64,000 bases of DNA from DATFEN01 sp035691285 (GCA_035691285.1 DASSJI010000246.1:1-64000); one strand, 5' to 3'. Positions 18,460-27,797 are shown, counted from the first letter of the stretch. The notes: generated by a model from the letters alone, not told the origin. Numbers and translations: made by a program.

Positions 18460-18530
18460 GAGCCGATTGTTGGCGCAGGGCCCGCGTACGGTCAACCGTG
18501 CGAGCCGATCCGTCCGACGTCCAGCGCCGG

Positions 18531-18606
18531 CCGTCGACGAGGTACAGGCTCCCGAGACCGCGCCAGTAGCTGTACACGTACGAGCGCCAGGGCTGGCCGG
18601 CATGCC
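18531..18606 (-). pseudogene. Scar fragment of the kinase-propeller gene 3' end
   Basis: This segment repeats two separate parts of the kinase-propeller gene located 6 kb away. Positions 18531-18587 match 24558-24614, the last codons of that gene (YSYWRSLGSLYLVDGLR), with one mismatch. Positions 18576-18606 match 24962-24992 (GRHAGQPWRSYV). The two source parts are about 350 bases apart and both contain ACGTACGAGCGCC, which forms the junction here. The piece therefore looks like the remnant of a gene copy that lost its middle by recombination at that short repeat. It cannot encode a working protein. Confidence 0.8.
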
Positions 18607-18679
18607 CGGGCGAAGACACCCGATCTTGACTTGTCTGACGAGCGAGGCGTAGCGTGAGACTGCAGCAGGAGGGCTGACG

Positions 18680-21232
18680 ATGCCCGAAAAGCCTGCCACC
18701 CCCACCCTCTCGGAACGAAGCACGCTCGACCGGACGGTTTCGCGTTCGGCCGGCTCCTTCGACCGCTACCGGCTTCTGCAGCGTGTCGGCGAAGGTGGCA
18801 TGGGCGAAGTGTGGCTGGCGGAGCAGACTGAACCGGTTCGTCGGCAGGTCGCTCTCAAGGTCATCAAGGTCGGGATGGACTCGGCTCAGGTCGTCGCCCG
18901 CTTCGAGGCCGAGCGTCAGGCGCTGGCGCTCATGGACCACCCGGGCATCGCCACCGTCTTCGACGGCGGAACGACGCCCGAGGGACGCCCGTTCTTCGCC
19001 ATGGAGCTCGTAAGGGGCGAACCCATCACGACGTACTGCGACCGGCACCGGCTCACGACAAGGCAGCGGCTGGAGCTGTTCATGCTGGTCTGTGAGGGCG
19101 TCCAGCATGCGCATCAGAAAGGGATCATCCACCGTGACCTGAAACCCTCGAACCTGCTGGTGACCATCCAGGACGAACGCCCGGTTCCCAAGATCATCGA
19201 CTTCGGTGTGGCGAAGGCGACGGCCCAGCACCTGACCGAGCGCACCCTGTTCACGGAGCTCGGAGCCCTGATCGGCACACCGGAGTACATGAGCCCGGAG
19301 CAAGCCGAGATGGGGGCACTCGACATAGACACCCGGACCGACATCTATGCCCTCGGAGTCCTGCTGTACGAGCTGCTGACCGGCTCGCTGCCCTTTTCCA
19401 GGAGGGAGCTGGGGCAAGCCGGATTCTCGGAGATCCAGCGGATCATTCGTGAGAAGGAACCGCCGCGCCCCAGCACCAGGATCACCGAGCTCGGGGCCGC
19501 TTCGACAGAAGCTGCGAGCAATCGTCACACCGAGCCGCTGCGGCTCGCGAGCGAACTGCGTGGAGACCTGGACTGGATCACGATGCGTGCGCTCGAGAAG
19601 GACCGCACCCGGCGCTACCAGACAGCGGGCGCGCTGAGCGCCGAGATCCTCCGCTACCTGAGCAACGAGCCGGTGTCGGCCGGGCCTCCGAGTCCCGCAT
19701 ACCGGGCGAAGAAGTTCCTGCGACGACATCGTGTCGGTGTCGCCGCGGGGGCGACGGTCGCCGCGGCCCTGATCGTCGGGCTCGGCGCCGCGCTGATCGG
19801 ACTGCGGGCGGCGGTGCGTGCCCGCGACGCGGAAGCAACGGCGCGAAAGCAGGCCGAGTCCGCGCTCGAGTTCGTCTCGGACATGTTCGGGGCGGTGGAT
19901 CCCAGGCTGGCGCGGGGGCACGACGTCACGGTTGCGGAGATCGTCGATCCGGCGGCGGCTAAAGTCGCTCGATCTTTCGCAGGCGACGCCGAGGGCGAGG
20001 CCGTGGTCCGAGGCGTGATCGGTCAAGCCTACTCGAATCTGGCGCGATACCCCGACGCCCTGCGCGAGTTCGATCGGGCCTTTGAGCTCCGTCAGGCGCT
20101 CGGCCAGGCGAGCACTCCGCCGGCCCTCAGCCTGCGGCACAACTGGGGGGCGACGCTTCTGGCATCGGGAGACGTGGCGCGGGCCCGCGACCTGCTTCGA
20201 CAGGTGTGGCAGGAACGTTCCGTCCGCCTCGGGCCGACGCACCGGGACGCCCTGGCCACCCGGAGCCTCCTGGCCTATGCCAGGCAGCTGGCAGGTGACC
20301 TGGACGGCGCCACCGCGGAGATCCGGGAGGTCCTGCGGGACCAGGAAAGGAGCCTCGGGCCGGGTGACCGCGACACCTTGGAGTCCCAGTGCAGCCTTGC
20401 GGACATGCTCAATAGCGCCGGCCAGCCCGAGGAGGCGCTCCGAGTGGCCCACGAGGCCGCCACGCGAGCGGCGTCCGCTCATGGAGCCGACGGCGACCTC
20501 GCCCTGATGGCCGCCAGCATTGAAGCGGAGTCCCTGGACGACCTGTCGCGCCACGAAGAGGCAGCGACGCTCCTCGCTCGTGTCGTTCGCGGCAAGGAAC
20601 GACTGTATGGCCCCAACCACCCCGAAACCCTTGTGTCGATGGATCTGCTGGCGAGCAGCCTCAAGAGCCTCGGCCAGGACGAACGGGCAATTACCCTGAA
20701 TCGTGCGGTCGTCGACCGGGCGACGCGGACGCTTGGAGAAGGGCACGCATCGACGTTGACCTACATGAACAACCTGGCGCAGGCGCTGCGCCAGGGCGGG
20801 CGCCTCGCGGAGGCGGAGCCCATCTTCCGCCGCGTCATCGAGCTACGCAGCCAGCACGACGGACCGCGGGCGACAGAAACGATGATTGCGACGAGCAACC
20901 TGGGTCTCCTGCTGCTGCAGCGCAACGCCCCCGTGGCCGCCTTGCCGCTCCTCCGCGAGGCGGTCGACGGCCTTCGATCGAGCCTGCCTCCGGATCATTG
21001 GATGATCGGCGTCGCGCTTCTGAACCTCGGCCGGTGCCAGACGGCCTTGCACGAACATTCCGTCGCCGAAGTGACCTTGCTCGATGCGCATGCCCGGCTG
21101 CAGAAGTCGCTTGGCGCGACCCATGGGCGAACCAATCAAGCCAGGATGGCGCTGACGGGGCTCTACACGGCCTGGGGCAAGCCCGAGAAGGCCAAGACTT
21201 GGAGGGAGAGCCTGGAAGCGCCGGGGCAGTAG
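18680..21232 (+). CDS. Transmembrane Ser/Thr protein kinase with periplasmic TPR domain
   Basis: An 850-residue Hanks-type kinase. The kinase domain (about 30-325) has the glycine loop VGEGGMGEV, the VAIK-equivalent VALKVIK, catalytic HRDLKPSN (H151, D153), DFGVA (D174) and GTPEYMSPEQ, so it should be active. One membrane helix follows (about 353-378). The C-terminal 450 residues are TPR repeats of the kinesin-light-chain type (LNRAVVDRATRTLGEGHAST, YMNNLAQALRQGGRLAEAEP). This layout is common in Acidobacteriota and Planctomycetes. The ATG at 18680 has AGGAGGG eight bases upstream. The substrate is unknown; no dedicated partner is adjacent. Confidence 0.9.
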   Translation: MPEKPATPTLSERSTLDRTVSRSAGSFDRYRLLQRVGEGGMGEVWLAEQTEPVRRQVALKVIKVGMDSAQVVARFEAERQALALMDHPGIATVFDGGTTPEGRPFFAMELVRGEPITTYCDRHRLTTRQRLELFMLVCEGVQHAHQKGIIHRDLKPSNLLVTIQDERPVPKIIDFGVAKATAQHLTERTLFTELGALIGTPEYMSPEQAEMGALDIDTRTDIYALGVLLYELLTGSLPFSRRELGQAGFSEIQRIIREKEPPRPSTRITELGAASTEAASNRHTEPLRLASELRGDLDWITMRALEKDRTRRYQTAGALSAEILRYLSNEPVSAGPPSPAYRAKKFLRRHRVGVAAGATVAAALIVGLGAALIGLRAAVRARDAEATARKQAESALEFVSDMFGAVDPRLARGHDVTVAEIVDPAAAKVARSFAGDAEGEAVVRGVIGQAYSNLARYPDALREFDRAFELRQALGQASTPPALSLRHNWGATLLASGDVARARDLLRQVWQERSVRLGPTHRDALATRSLLAYARQLAGDLDGATAEIREVLRDQERSLGPGDRDTLESQCSLADMLNSAGQPEEALRVAHEAATRAASAHGADGDLALMAASIEAESLDDLSRHEEAATLLARVVRGKERLYGPNHPETLVSMDLLASSLKSLGQDERAITLNRAVVDRATRTLGEGHASTLTYMNNLAQALRQGGRLAEAEPIFRRVIELRSQHDGPRATETMIATSNLGLLLLQRNAPVAALPLLREAVDGLRSSLPPDHWMIGVALLNLGRCQTALHEHSVAEVTLLDAHARLQKSLGATHGRTNQARMALTGLYTAWGKPEKAKTWRESLEAPGQ

Positions 21233-21274
21233 GAGGGAAAAGGGGGTTGCCATCATGAAGCCCGCGACACTCTT

Positions 21275-21297
21275 TGGAAGCATACGAGCAGCTTCCA
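21275..21297 (+). terminator. Hairpin downstream of the kinase-TPR gene
   Basis: TGGAAGC (21275-21281) pairs perfectly with GCTTCCA (21291-21297) around a nine-base loop, 43 bases after the kinase stop. No T-run follows. The rest of this 220-base gap holds only a 16-codon ATG frame (21255-21305), which I do not regard as a gene. Confidence 0.3.
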
Positions 21298-21452
21298 TGG
21301 AGTAAGCCTGGCGATGTGCCGTTGATGGTCACACTGGGTACCTTCGCGCGCCGGAGCCCGCGCCTGGACCATTTGCATCATTGACATGACGCAGCCGGCC
21401 CCCGACCGTGGGGACAAGCGCCGGCGGCTGGTTTCATCGGAGGGGCGAAGCG

Positions 21453-23585
21453 GTGGCAGGTGAGAGAGCATCCGCTCGGCGTGGCTTGACGCTCGAGAAC
21501 GGCGCCCGTGTGGGCGTGATCGGCGGCGGCCCGGCCGGGTCGTTCTTCGCCTACCACCTCCTGTCGTTCGCAGAGCGAGCCGATCTTGCCCTTCAGGTCG
21601 ACATCTTCGAGCCCCGGGATTTCACGGTCGCGGGACCTGCCGGCTGCAATATGTGCGGGGGTATCGTCTCCGAGTCGCTGGTCCAGGCCCTGGCCGTCGA
21701 GGGCATCCTGCTCCCGCCGTCGTTGGTCCAGCGCGGCATCGACTCCTACGTGCTGCACACGGCGGACGGGCATCTCTCTATCGGGACGCCTCTCAGGGAG
21801 AAGCGCATCGCCGCCCTCCACCGCGGGGGTGGGCCACGCGATGCCGAGGCGCTGCGCTTCGGGGGCCTCGACGGCTACCTGCTGGGGCTCGCGAAGGACC
21901 GGGGCGCGAAACCGGTCAGGGCGCGCGTCACGGACGTCGGCTGGGACGCGCAGGGACGCCCCGAGGTGCGGCTCAAGGGGGAGGCCCGGAGCTACGACCT
22001 GCTCGTCGGCGCCACCGGGGTCAACTCCAGCGCGTGGCACCTGTTCGAGGAGCTGGGCCTGCCGTCCAGGCCTCCGCGAACGGCGAAGACGTTTGTGACC
22101 GAGCTCAATCTCGGACGAGCCACGGTCTCGCGGTGTTTCGGCGACGCCATGCATCTCTTCCTGCTGGACATTCCCAGGCTCGACTGCGCCGCGATGGTCC
22201 CGAAAGGCGACTTCGTGACCGTCTGTCTGCTCGGCGCGGGCGTCGATGCGAGCACGATCGACGCTTTCTTCCGCAGCGAGCCGGTTCGAAGCTGCCTGCC
22301 GCCCGATGCCACGCCCGGGCCGGGCAAGTGCCATTGCGCGCCCCGGATCACCGAGAGGGAGGCCACGCGACCCTTCATCGATCGTGTGGCGCTCGTCGGC
22401 GATTGCGGGGTGAGTCGGCTCTACAAGGACGGCATCGGCTCTGCTTATCGGACCGCGAAGGCCGTCGCGCGCGCCGCCGTTTTCAGCGGCGTCGCCGCCA
22501 AGGACTTCGAAAGACACTACTTGCCACTGTACCGCGCGATCGCCCGGGACAACCGCTATGGGGAGCTGGTCTTCGCCGTGATGCACGTCCTCAAGGCGGT
22601 TCCCCCGGCGCTTCGGGGCGTCTTGGGGATGGTCGCTCGCGAACAGGTCGGAGGCGACGACGGGGCAGCGTCGATGAGCCACGTGCTGTGGGACATCTTC
22701 ACCGGGAGCGCTGCCTATCGGCAGATCTTCTTCCGAACGCTTCACCCCCGCTTCGTGACCAGGCTCGCGACGGAGGTTGTTCGCTCCGTGCTGGGCGGGC
22801 GGCCCACGTGCGCCAATGCGCTCGCTCCGACACGGGCGGCGCTGGCGGATGCAGCGAGCGGTGGCGACGACGGCGAGGCGCTGCGCTACGGGGAGGCGGG
22901 CATGAACGAGGGTGTGCTGGGCCGCGACTACGCCGACGGCGAGCTGTGTTGTCGTCAAGGAGAGCTGGGCGATCGCATGTTCGTCCTCCAAACGGGACGC
23001 GCCGAGGTGGTCTGCATGGAAGGCGGCCGGGAGGTCGTGATCGGGGAGCTCGGCCCAGGGGAGGTGTTCGGCCAGATGGCGCTGGTCGACAGGCGGCCCC
23101 GCTCCGCCAGCGTGCGCGCAAAAGGCCCCGCCCGGATCCTGACGCTGGACAAGCGGGCCTTCCTGCGCCGCGTGCACGAGGACCCTTCGCTCGCCTACAA
23201 GATGCTCGAGAGCATGTCGCAGATGGTTCGGCGCCTGGACGAGGAGCTCGCGTTGCTGCGCAACGCGAGCCAGATCGCCCTCGTGCGCTACGTCTACGTG
23301 GTGCCCGAGGACCAGCCCGAGCTGTACCAGCGGTTGCAGCACGAGTTCGAGGGCGATCCCGAGGTGGAGATCGTGACGGATCGCCGGCACGGCGAGCGGC
23401 GCAGGGTTGAAGGGGAGTTCTCACGCGAGCGGCGGCGCTCCAGCCGTCGGGGCGACGCGGATGCGTGGAGCGTCCACCTGACGCAGGCTTTCCGCCGCGG
23501 ACGCGGCCGCCCCACCCGCTCCGAAGAGGCGACCTCTGATCCGGTTCGAGAGATCCCGGCAGCATCCAGGGTGCGATCAGGATGA
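21453..23585 (+). CDS. FAD-dependent geranylgeranyl reductase-like oxidoreductase fused to a cyclic-nucleotide-binding domain
   Basis: A 710-residue two-part protein. Residues 20-400 are a flavoprotein of the geranylgeranyl reductase/halogenase type: dinucleotide motif GGGPAG at 24-29, AGCNMCGGI near 63, and the FAD motif ALVGDCGVSRLYKDGIGSA near 313. Residues about 484-600 form a Crp-like cyclic-nucleotide domain (EGVLGRDYADGELCCRQGELGDRMFVLQ split over two strands, GEVFGQMALVDRRPRSA), without a helix-turn-helix. An arginine-rich tail follows (DRRHGERRR, SRERRRSSRR). I prefer GTG 21453, which has GGAGGGG upstream; GTG 21408 would add 15 residues. The fusion suggests a redox enzyme switched by a small ligand or membrane state; the substrate is unknown. 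Confidence 0.75.
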   Translation: MAGERASARRGLTLENGARVGVIGGGPAGSFFAYHLLSFAERADLALQVDIFEPRDFTVAGPAGCNMCGGIVSESLVQALAVEGILLPPSLVQRGIDSYVLHTADGHLSIGTPLREKRIAALHRGGGPRDAEALRFGGLDGYLLGLAKDRGAKPVRARVTDVGWDAQGRPEVRLKGEARSYDLLVGATGVNSSAWHLFEELGLPSRPPRTAKTFVTELNLGRATVSRCFGDAMHLFLLDIPRLDCAAMVPKGDFVTVCLLGAGVDASTIDAFFRSEPVRSCLPPDATPGPGKCHCAPRITEREATRPFIDRVALVGDCGVSRLYKDGIGSAYRTAKAVARAAVFSGVAAKDFERHYLPLYRAIARDNRYGELVFAVMHVLKAVPPALRGVLGMVAREQVGGDDGAASMSHVLWDIFTGSAAYRQIFFRTLHPRFVTRLATEVVRSVLGGRPTCANALAPTRAALADAASGGDDGEALRYGEAGMNEGVLGRDYADGELCCRQGELGDRMFVLQTGRAEVVCMEGGREVVIGELGPGEVFGQMALVDRRPRSASVRAKGPARILTLDKRAFLRRVHEDPSLAYKMLESMSQMVRRLDEELALLRNASQIALVRYVYVVPEDQPELYQRLQHEFEGDPEVEIVTDRRHGERRRVEGEFSRERRRSSRRGDADAWSVHLTQAFRRGRGRPTRSEEATSDPVREIPAASRVRSG

Positions 23586-24359
23586 TGGCGCAGGGGCGTC
23601 CCTTGTTTGGTGCTCGGCGTCCGCCAGACCGCTCTCACGGAGCGCCTCGAAACGCGCCTCGCAGAGCTCCTTGAAGCGGGTCAGGATGTTCGAGGTCACT
23701 CGGTTGTGGATCCACTCCCAGAACCCGCCCATCAGGTGGGATCCGGGCCAGTTGCGCTTCCCGTAGAAGTTGAAGCTCACCAAGAAGAAGACCTGCGTCT
23801 GCTCGCGTTCGCCCTGGCTCGGGATGCTCGAGCGCACGTAGACGCTGAGGATCCCGATCGGGTACCCGCCACTGCACGAGAACAAGAGGAAGCGGGCGCT
23901 GTCGACGTCCTGCGCGTCTGGTCGATCCTGGACCTGGAGCTCGTCGAGCTGGAACAGGGGGCCGAACAGCGACCCTCGGCGTCCCAACAGGTAGACCCGC
24001 AGCCGCTCGGTACCCTTGCCAACGCGCTCCAGCGCCGCGAGGTGACACGGCCAGCAAAGCGTGGCCACCTCGGGGCTGCGGAGCTCCCCGAAGACGTAGC
24101 GGGCGGGCACATCGACGCCGATCCGGTGGATGTTGAGCACGTCGTACGGCTCGACGCTGACGCCCAGCCTCTGCAGGATGCGCCGGCCGTACTCCTCCCG
24201 CACGTCCGGGGAGGCGAACTCGATCCGCGTGGGCGAGGACGGGCTGTGCAGGAGATAGTGCCGGACGTCGGAGAGGAGCCCGCGGCTCGGCACTGGGCCG
24301 CCCCTGGAGCGGGTCGCCGCCGCTTCACGCGCCCTGTCCCGTGCCACCGGAGATGTCAC
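23577..24359 (-). CDS. Conserved hypothetical protein, 260 residues
   Basis: I do not recognise a family with confidence. The GTG start at 24359 has GAGAGGA upstream. The protein lacks a signal peptide and clear membrane helices. Residues about 30-75 (LSDVRHYLLHSPSSPTRIEF) and the strands LLFSCSGGYPIGILSVYVRS and QVFFLVSFNFYGKRNW are consistent with an alpha/beta or SRPBCC-like sheet. There are three cysteine sites (CWPCH, FSCSGG, ELCEAR) but no complete metal motif. Its last nine bases overlap the convergent oxidoreductase gene. Base use matches the neighbours, so it is probably a real resident gene. Confidence 0.6.
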   Translation of the reverse strand: MTSPVARDRAREAAATRSRGGPVPSRGLLSDVRHYLLHSPSSPTRIEFASPDVREEYGRRILQRLGVSVEPYDVLNIHRIGVDVPARYVFGELRSPEVATLCWPCHLAALERVGKGTERLRVYLLGRRGSLFGPLFQLDELQVQDRPDAQDVDSARFLLFSCSGGYPIGILSVYVRSSIPSQGEREQTQVFFLVSFNFYGKRNWPGSHLMGGFWEWIHNRVTSNILTRFKELCEARFEALRESGLADAEHQTRDAPAPSS

Positions 24360-24546
24360 ATTCTATCCTCTCGCCGTGGCCCGCCGAGCTGAACGTGCAT
24401 CCGCCGCCTGGCTCTTCGATTGCTCGGGGCCATTTAGGGTAGGGCTCCCACCACGGCGCTCGCCTGCGTGAGCGGAGACCCGACTCTGTTCCTGGCCGTC
24501 ACCGCACTCTGGGCATCGCTCTGTGACACGGGCACGTGCGCCGTCT

Positions 24547-27117
24547 CTAGCGCAGGCCGTCGACGAGGTACAGGCTCCCGAGACTGCGCCAGTAGCTGTA
24601 CACGTACGAGCGCCCGTCCGCGCAGAGAAGCGGTGACAGGTGGACGATGCCGGCGGGATCTCCGGGCGTGATCTCGCGCCATGCCTCGCGGCGCCCGCTC
24701 GAGAGGTCGAGGCGGAAGACGCGGATCAGCATGCGCTCGCTGTGCGTGACGAAGAGCGACCGCCCGTCGGCGCTCCACACCGCGATCTGACCCGGCTCCG
24801 GATCGACCGGCACCACTTGCGGCTCTCCGCCCTCGACGGAGTGGAGGAGGACGCGGTTCGCAGCGTCGCGGGCGGCCACACGAAGGCCGTCGGGCGATAT
24901 GGCGTCGGCCACCACGCCCTCGGGCGTCACCGCCCGCGGCTCCCCGCCGGTCGCGTCCATTACGTACGAGCGCCAGGGCTGGCCGGCATGCCGGCCGCTC
25001 AGGAGCACGCGCGTGCCACCGGCGGCCCAGGCCGCACCCCCGTACTCGATGCCCGGATCGCCGAAGGCTTTCGTCTCGCCCGCCCCGGTCGGCAGCAGCA
25101 TCAGCTCCGTCGCGTGGTCCTGCGATTGCGCCAGGACCCACTTGGAGTCCGGCGACAGCGCGAGCGCGAAGCCGTCCCCCACGCGGACGGCCGGCGACAG
25201 CCCGTCGGTCTTCCGGACGTAGATCGCGCGCATGCGCCGCGTGCCTTCGCCGCTCTCGATTCCGACGAGGGTGCGCCCGTCGGGCGACAGATCCGCAGGC
25301 GACGAGAGGTCCAGCCACGACAGGTCGCGCTCGTGGGTCTCCCCCGGCGCCACCCCCATCACTCCCGCCCGGACGTCGGAGAGGCTCACGAGCGCGCGAC
25401 CCTCCGGCGAGACGTCGTGCAGCAGCGCGAACGCCGGCAACCGTGCGAGCAGCCGCTTGCGCCCGGAGAGCGCCACCCCCCAGAGGGAGGAGTTCGGCCC
25501 GGCCTCGCTCGCCGGGAACCAGACCTCGTCGCCGCGCGGGGACCAGCCCAGCGAGTTCAGCCAGCGCCAGCCGTTCGTCAGCGCCCGTGCCTCGCCCCTG
25601 CGGTCGACGACAGACACGCTCCGGTACTCGTCGCCGCGCGTGGCGTCGCTCTCGACGAAGGCGACCCGGTCGCCGTCGGGCGACACCCGTGGCGCCATGA
25701 CGACGTGGCTCGCCTCGTAAAGGACGCGGCCGACCGGGTACTCGAGACGCCGCTTTCCGCCGACGACCCGGACCACGGCCAGCTCCGTGCCGTCGGGCGA
25801 CCAGTCCGCGCCCTGGACGTCCTCGAGCAGCTCTCTGGGCGCCCCGCCGGCGAGCGGGACGCGGGCGAGGGTCCCGAGGCTGTGGGACGGGAAGCCGAGG
25901 GAGCGGCGGAGCAGCACGGCGATCTCGCCCCGCGAGGAGACCGAGAGCGCGTCCGCGTCGGGGAGGTCGAGGGCGCGCGACTCCGGGTTCTCGGTGCGCG
26001 TCGAGAAGACCCGGGCCGGCTGGCCGTCCCAGGCGGCGCCATAGACGATGGTCTGGCCGTCGGGCGCGAACTGTGCGCTCCCGCAATGGCCGCGACGGAA
26101 GGTCAAGCGCTGGAACGACAGTGGCGGCCGATCGCTCGTCTCCCGCCCGACGAGGAACGCAGCGCCAACAAGTGCGGTCAGGAGCGCCGCTCCCAGGGTC
26201 CGCCGCGCGCGCCGGCCAATGGTCAGGGTGGAGCGGATCGCCGCCGCGCCCGGAGCGGATCCGCCTGACGAAAGCGCCTCCAGCGAGAAGGCTACGTCGC
26301 GCGCGGAGTCGAAGCGCTCCTCTGGCCGCTTCTCGAGGCAACGGCGCACGACGCGCGCGAGCCCTGTGGGAACCGCCGGATCCATCTCCGTCAGGTCCGG
26401 CGGGTCCTCTCGAAGGATCGCGGTCATCACCTCGGGAGCGGTCTCGCCGCGAAACGCTCGACGTCCGGAGAACAGCTCGAAGAGCACGGTGCCCAGGGAG
26501 AAGAGGTCCGACCGATGGTCGACGGGCAACCCCTTCACCTGCTCGGGGGACATGTAGCCGACCGTGCCCATCACGGCGCCGGGCATCGTGCCCGAGAGCG
26601 TCGAGCGCTCGCTCGCCGTCGCGCCGTGGCCCCACTCGGGCCGGAGCTTGGCGATGCCGAAGTCCAGGATCTTGACGAGGCCGTCACGCGTCACGAAGAC
26701 GTTCTCGGGCTTGAGGTCGCGATGGACGATGCCCTTCTCGTGGGCCGCCGCCAGGCCTCGCGCCATCTGGCCGGCGTAGTCCAGGGCGCGCCTCAGGCTC
26801 GGCCGCTCGCCCTCGATCACTTCGCGCAGGCTGGCTCCGTCCAGGAGTTCCGAAACGATGTACGGCGTGTCGTCCTGGCGGCCGACGTCGAAGACGACGA
26901 CGAGGTTCGGGTGGCTCAGGGTCCCGGCTGCGCGAGCTTCCTGCTCGAAACGGCGCAGCCGTCCGGCGTCCTGCGCGAAAGCGGGCGGCACCGTCTTGAT
27001 CGCGACGCGCCGGCCCAGCCGCGAGTCCTGGGCTTCGTAGACCTCCCCCATTCCGCCGTGCCCGCGCAACGAGAGGATCTCGTAGGGACCCAGCCGCGTG
27101 CCCGGCGCCAAGGCCAC
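24547..27117 (-). CDS. Ser/Thr protein kinase with C-terminal TolB-like beta-propeller
   Basis: An 856-residue Hanks-type kinase. The GTG at 27117 begins MALAPGTRLGPYEIL, the usual N terminus of this family; an ATG at 27180 would overlap the FHA gene. The kinase domain (about 9-280) has RGHGGMGEVYEA, VAIKTV, HRDLKPEN, ILDFGIAKL and GTVGYMSPEQ. A membrane helix lies at about 305-325. The remainder is a WD40-like/PD40 propeller with repeated SPDG motifs (WSPDGTELAVV, VSPDGDRVAFV, LSPDSKWVLAQ). It starts 11 bases after the FHA regulator, so the pair is an operon. A fragment of its 3' end recurs at 18531-18606. Confidence 0.9.
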   Translation of the reverse strand: MALAPGTRLGPYEILSLRGHGGMGEVYEAQDSRLGRRVAIKTVPPAFAQDAGRLRRFEQEARAAGTLSHPNLVVVFDVGRQDDTPYIVSELLDGASLREVIEGERPSLRRALDYAGQMARGLAAAHEKGIVHRDLKPENVFVTRDGLVKILDFGIAKLRPEWGHGATASERSTLSGTMPGAVMGTVGYMSPEQVKGLPVDHRSDLFSLGTVLFELFSGRRAFRGETAPEVMTAILREDPPDLTEMDPAVPTGLARVVRRCLEKRPEERFDSARDVAFSLEALSSGGSAPGAAAIRSTLTIGRRARRTLGAALLTALVGAAFLVGRETSDRPPLSFQRLTFRRGHCGSAQFAPDGQTIVYGAAWDGQPARVFSTRTENPESRALDLPDADALSVSSRGEIAVLLRRSLGFPSHSLGTLARVPLAGGAPRELLEDVQGADWSPDGTELAVVRVVGGKRRLEYPVGRVLYEASHVVMAPRVSPDGDRVAFVESDATRGDEYRSVSVVDRRGEARALTNGWRWLNSLGWSPRGDEVWFPASEAGPNSSLWGVALSGRKRLLARLPAFALLHDVSPEGRALVSLSDVRAGVMGVAPGETHERDLSWLDLSSPADLSPDGRTLVGIESGEGTRRMRAIYVRKTDGLSPAVRVGDGFALALSPDSKWVLAQSQDHATELMLLPTGAGETKAFGDPGIEYGGAAWAAGGTRVLLSGRHAGQPWRSYVMDATGGEPRAVTPEGVVADAISPDGLRVAARDAANRVLLHSVEGGEPQVVPVDPEPGQIAVWSADGRSLFVTHSERMLIRVFRLDLSSGRREAWREITPGDPAGIVHLSPLLCADGRSYVYSYWRSLGSLYLVDGLR

Positions 27118-27128
27118 GAGCGGTCCGT

Positions 27129-27764
27129 TCAGGCGCCCGTGTCGGTGTCCGGAGCTTGCGGGATCGTGAGGCGGAGCCACGCCAGCATCGACCCGAGGCG
27201 GATGTGGTCGCCGTCCGAGAGCACCACGGGCGACCCCACCCGGACCCCCTGCACGTAGGTGCCGTTCTTGCTGCCCAGGTCCTCGAGGACGATCCTCTTG
27301 TCGGTGACGCGCAGGCGGGCGTGACGCCGGGACACGCCGGGCGCGCTCAGGGAGACCAGCGCCTCGGGCGCGCGACCCAGGATGTGCTCTCCCTCCGTGA
27401 GCGCGGCTCGCCCTCCCTCCCAGACCAGCCAGGCGCGGGCCGAGCCCGCCTCGGAAGACGAGTCCGTATGGCCGCAGAACGCGTATCCGCGCCCATGCTC
27501 GGTGCGGACGAAGCGCGGGGCGTCAGCCGCGTCGCCGAGGGCGGCCCGGACCTCGGATACGAGGACCGCGAGGTTGCCGTCGGTCACCGCCGCGTCCGGC
27601 CACAGCGCGGCCATCAGATCCGCCTTGGGCACGGTTCGCGGGCGCGCCTCCAGCAACACCCGGAGCAGGTCGTGCGCCTTGGGCGAGAGGTGGACCGGCT
27701 CCTGCCCGCGGAGCAACCGGCGACGCCCGGTGTCGAGACCGAACTCCCCGAACTGGACGCGCAT
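27129..27764 (-). CDS. Winged-helix regulator with C-terminal FHA domain
   Basis: A 211-residue protein. Residues 1-100 form an OmpR/PhoB-type winged helix (LSPKAHDLLRVLLEARPRTV, LVSEVRAALGD, RTEHGRGYAFCG). Residues about 115-200 are a forkhead-associated domain with the phosphothreonine-binding signature GRAPEALVSLSAPGVSRRHAR split over two strands and LGSKNGTYVQGVRV. It has no receiver domain, so activity is probably controlled by FHA binding to phosphothreonine on the downstream kinase, which starts 11 bases later. A perfect palindrome lies 19 bases before the ATG at 27764 and may be its own operator. Confidence 0.88.
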   Translation of the reverse strand: MRVQFGEFGLDTGRRRLLRGQEPVHLSPKAHDLLRVLLEARPRTVPKADLMAALWPDAAVTDGNLAVLVSEVRAALGDAADAPRFVRTEHGRGYAFCGHTDSSSEAGSARAWLVWEGGRAALTEGEHILGRAPEALVSLSAPGVSRRHARLRVTDKRIVLEDLGSKNGTYVQGVRVGSPVVLSDGDHIRLGSMLAWLRLTIPQAPDTDTGA

Positions 27765-27782
27765 TGATGGCGGTCGGCGTCC

Positions 27783-27797
27783 GAATCCTAAGGATTC
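27783..27797. promoter_or_regulatory. Palindrome in the divergent promoter of the FHA regulator
   Basis: GAATCCTAAGGATTC is a perfect inverted repeat (seven-base arms around one A) in an unusually AT-rich spot. It lies 19 bases upstream of the winged-helix/FHA gene and 82 bases from the divergent haloperoxidase-like gene. An operator for the adjacent regulator is the simplest reading. Confidence 0.5.

Noticed and set aside
18531..18606. Mobile element end or insertion sequence remnant
   Set aside because: There are no terminal repeats or transposase; both parts match the kinase-propeller gene itself.
21255..21305. Sixteen-codon leader peptide before the flavoprotein
   Set aside because: It has no regulatory codon pattern and no antiterminator pairing; its codons form part of a simple hairpin.
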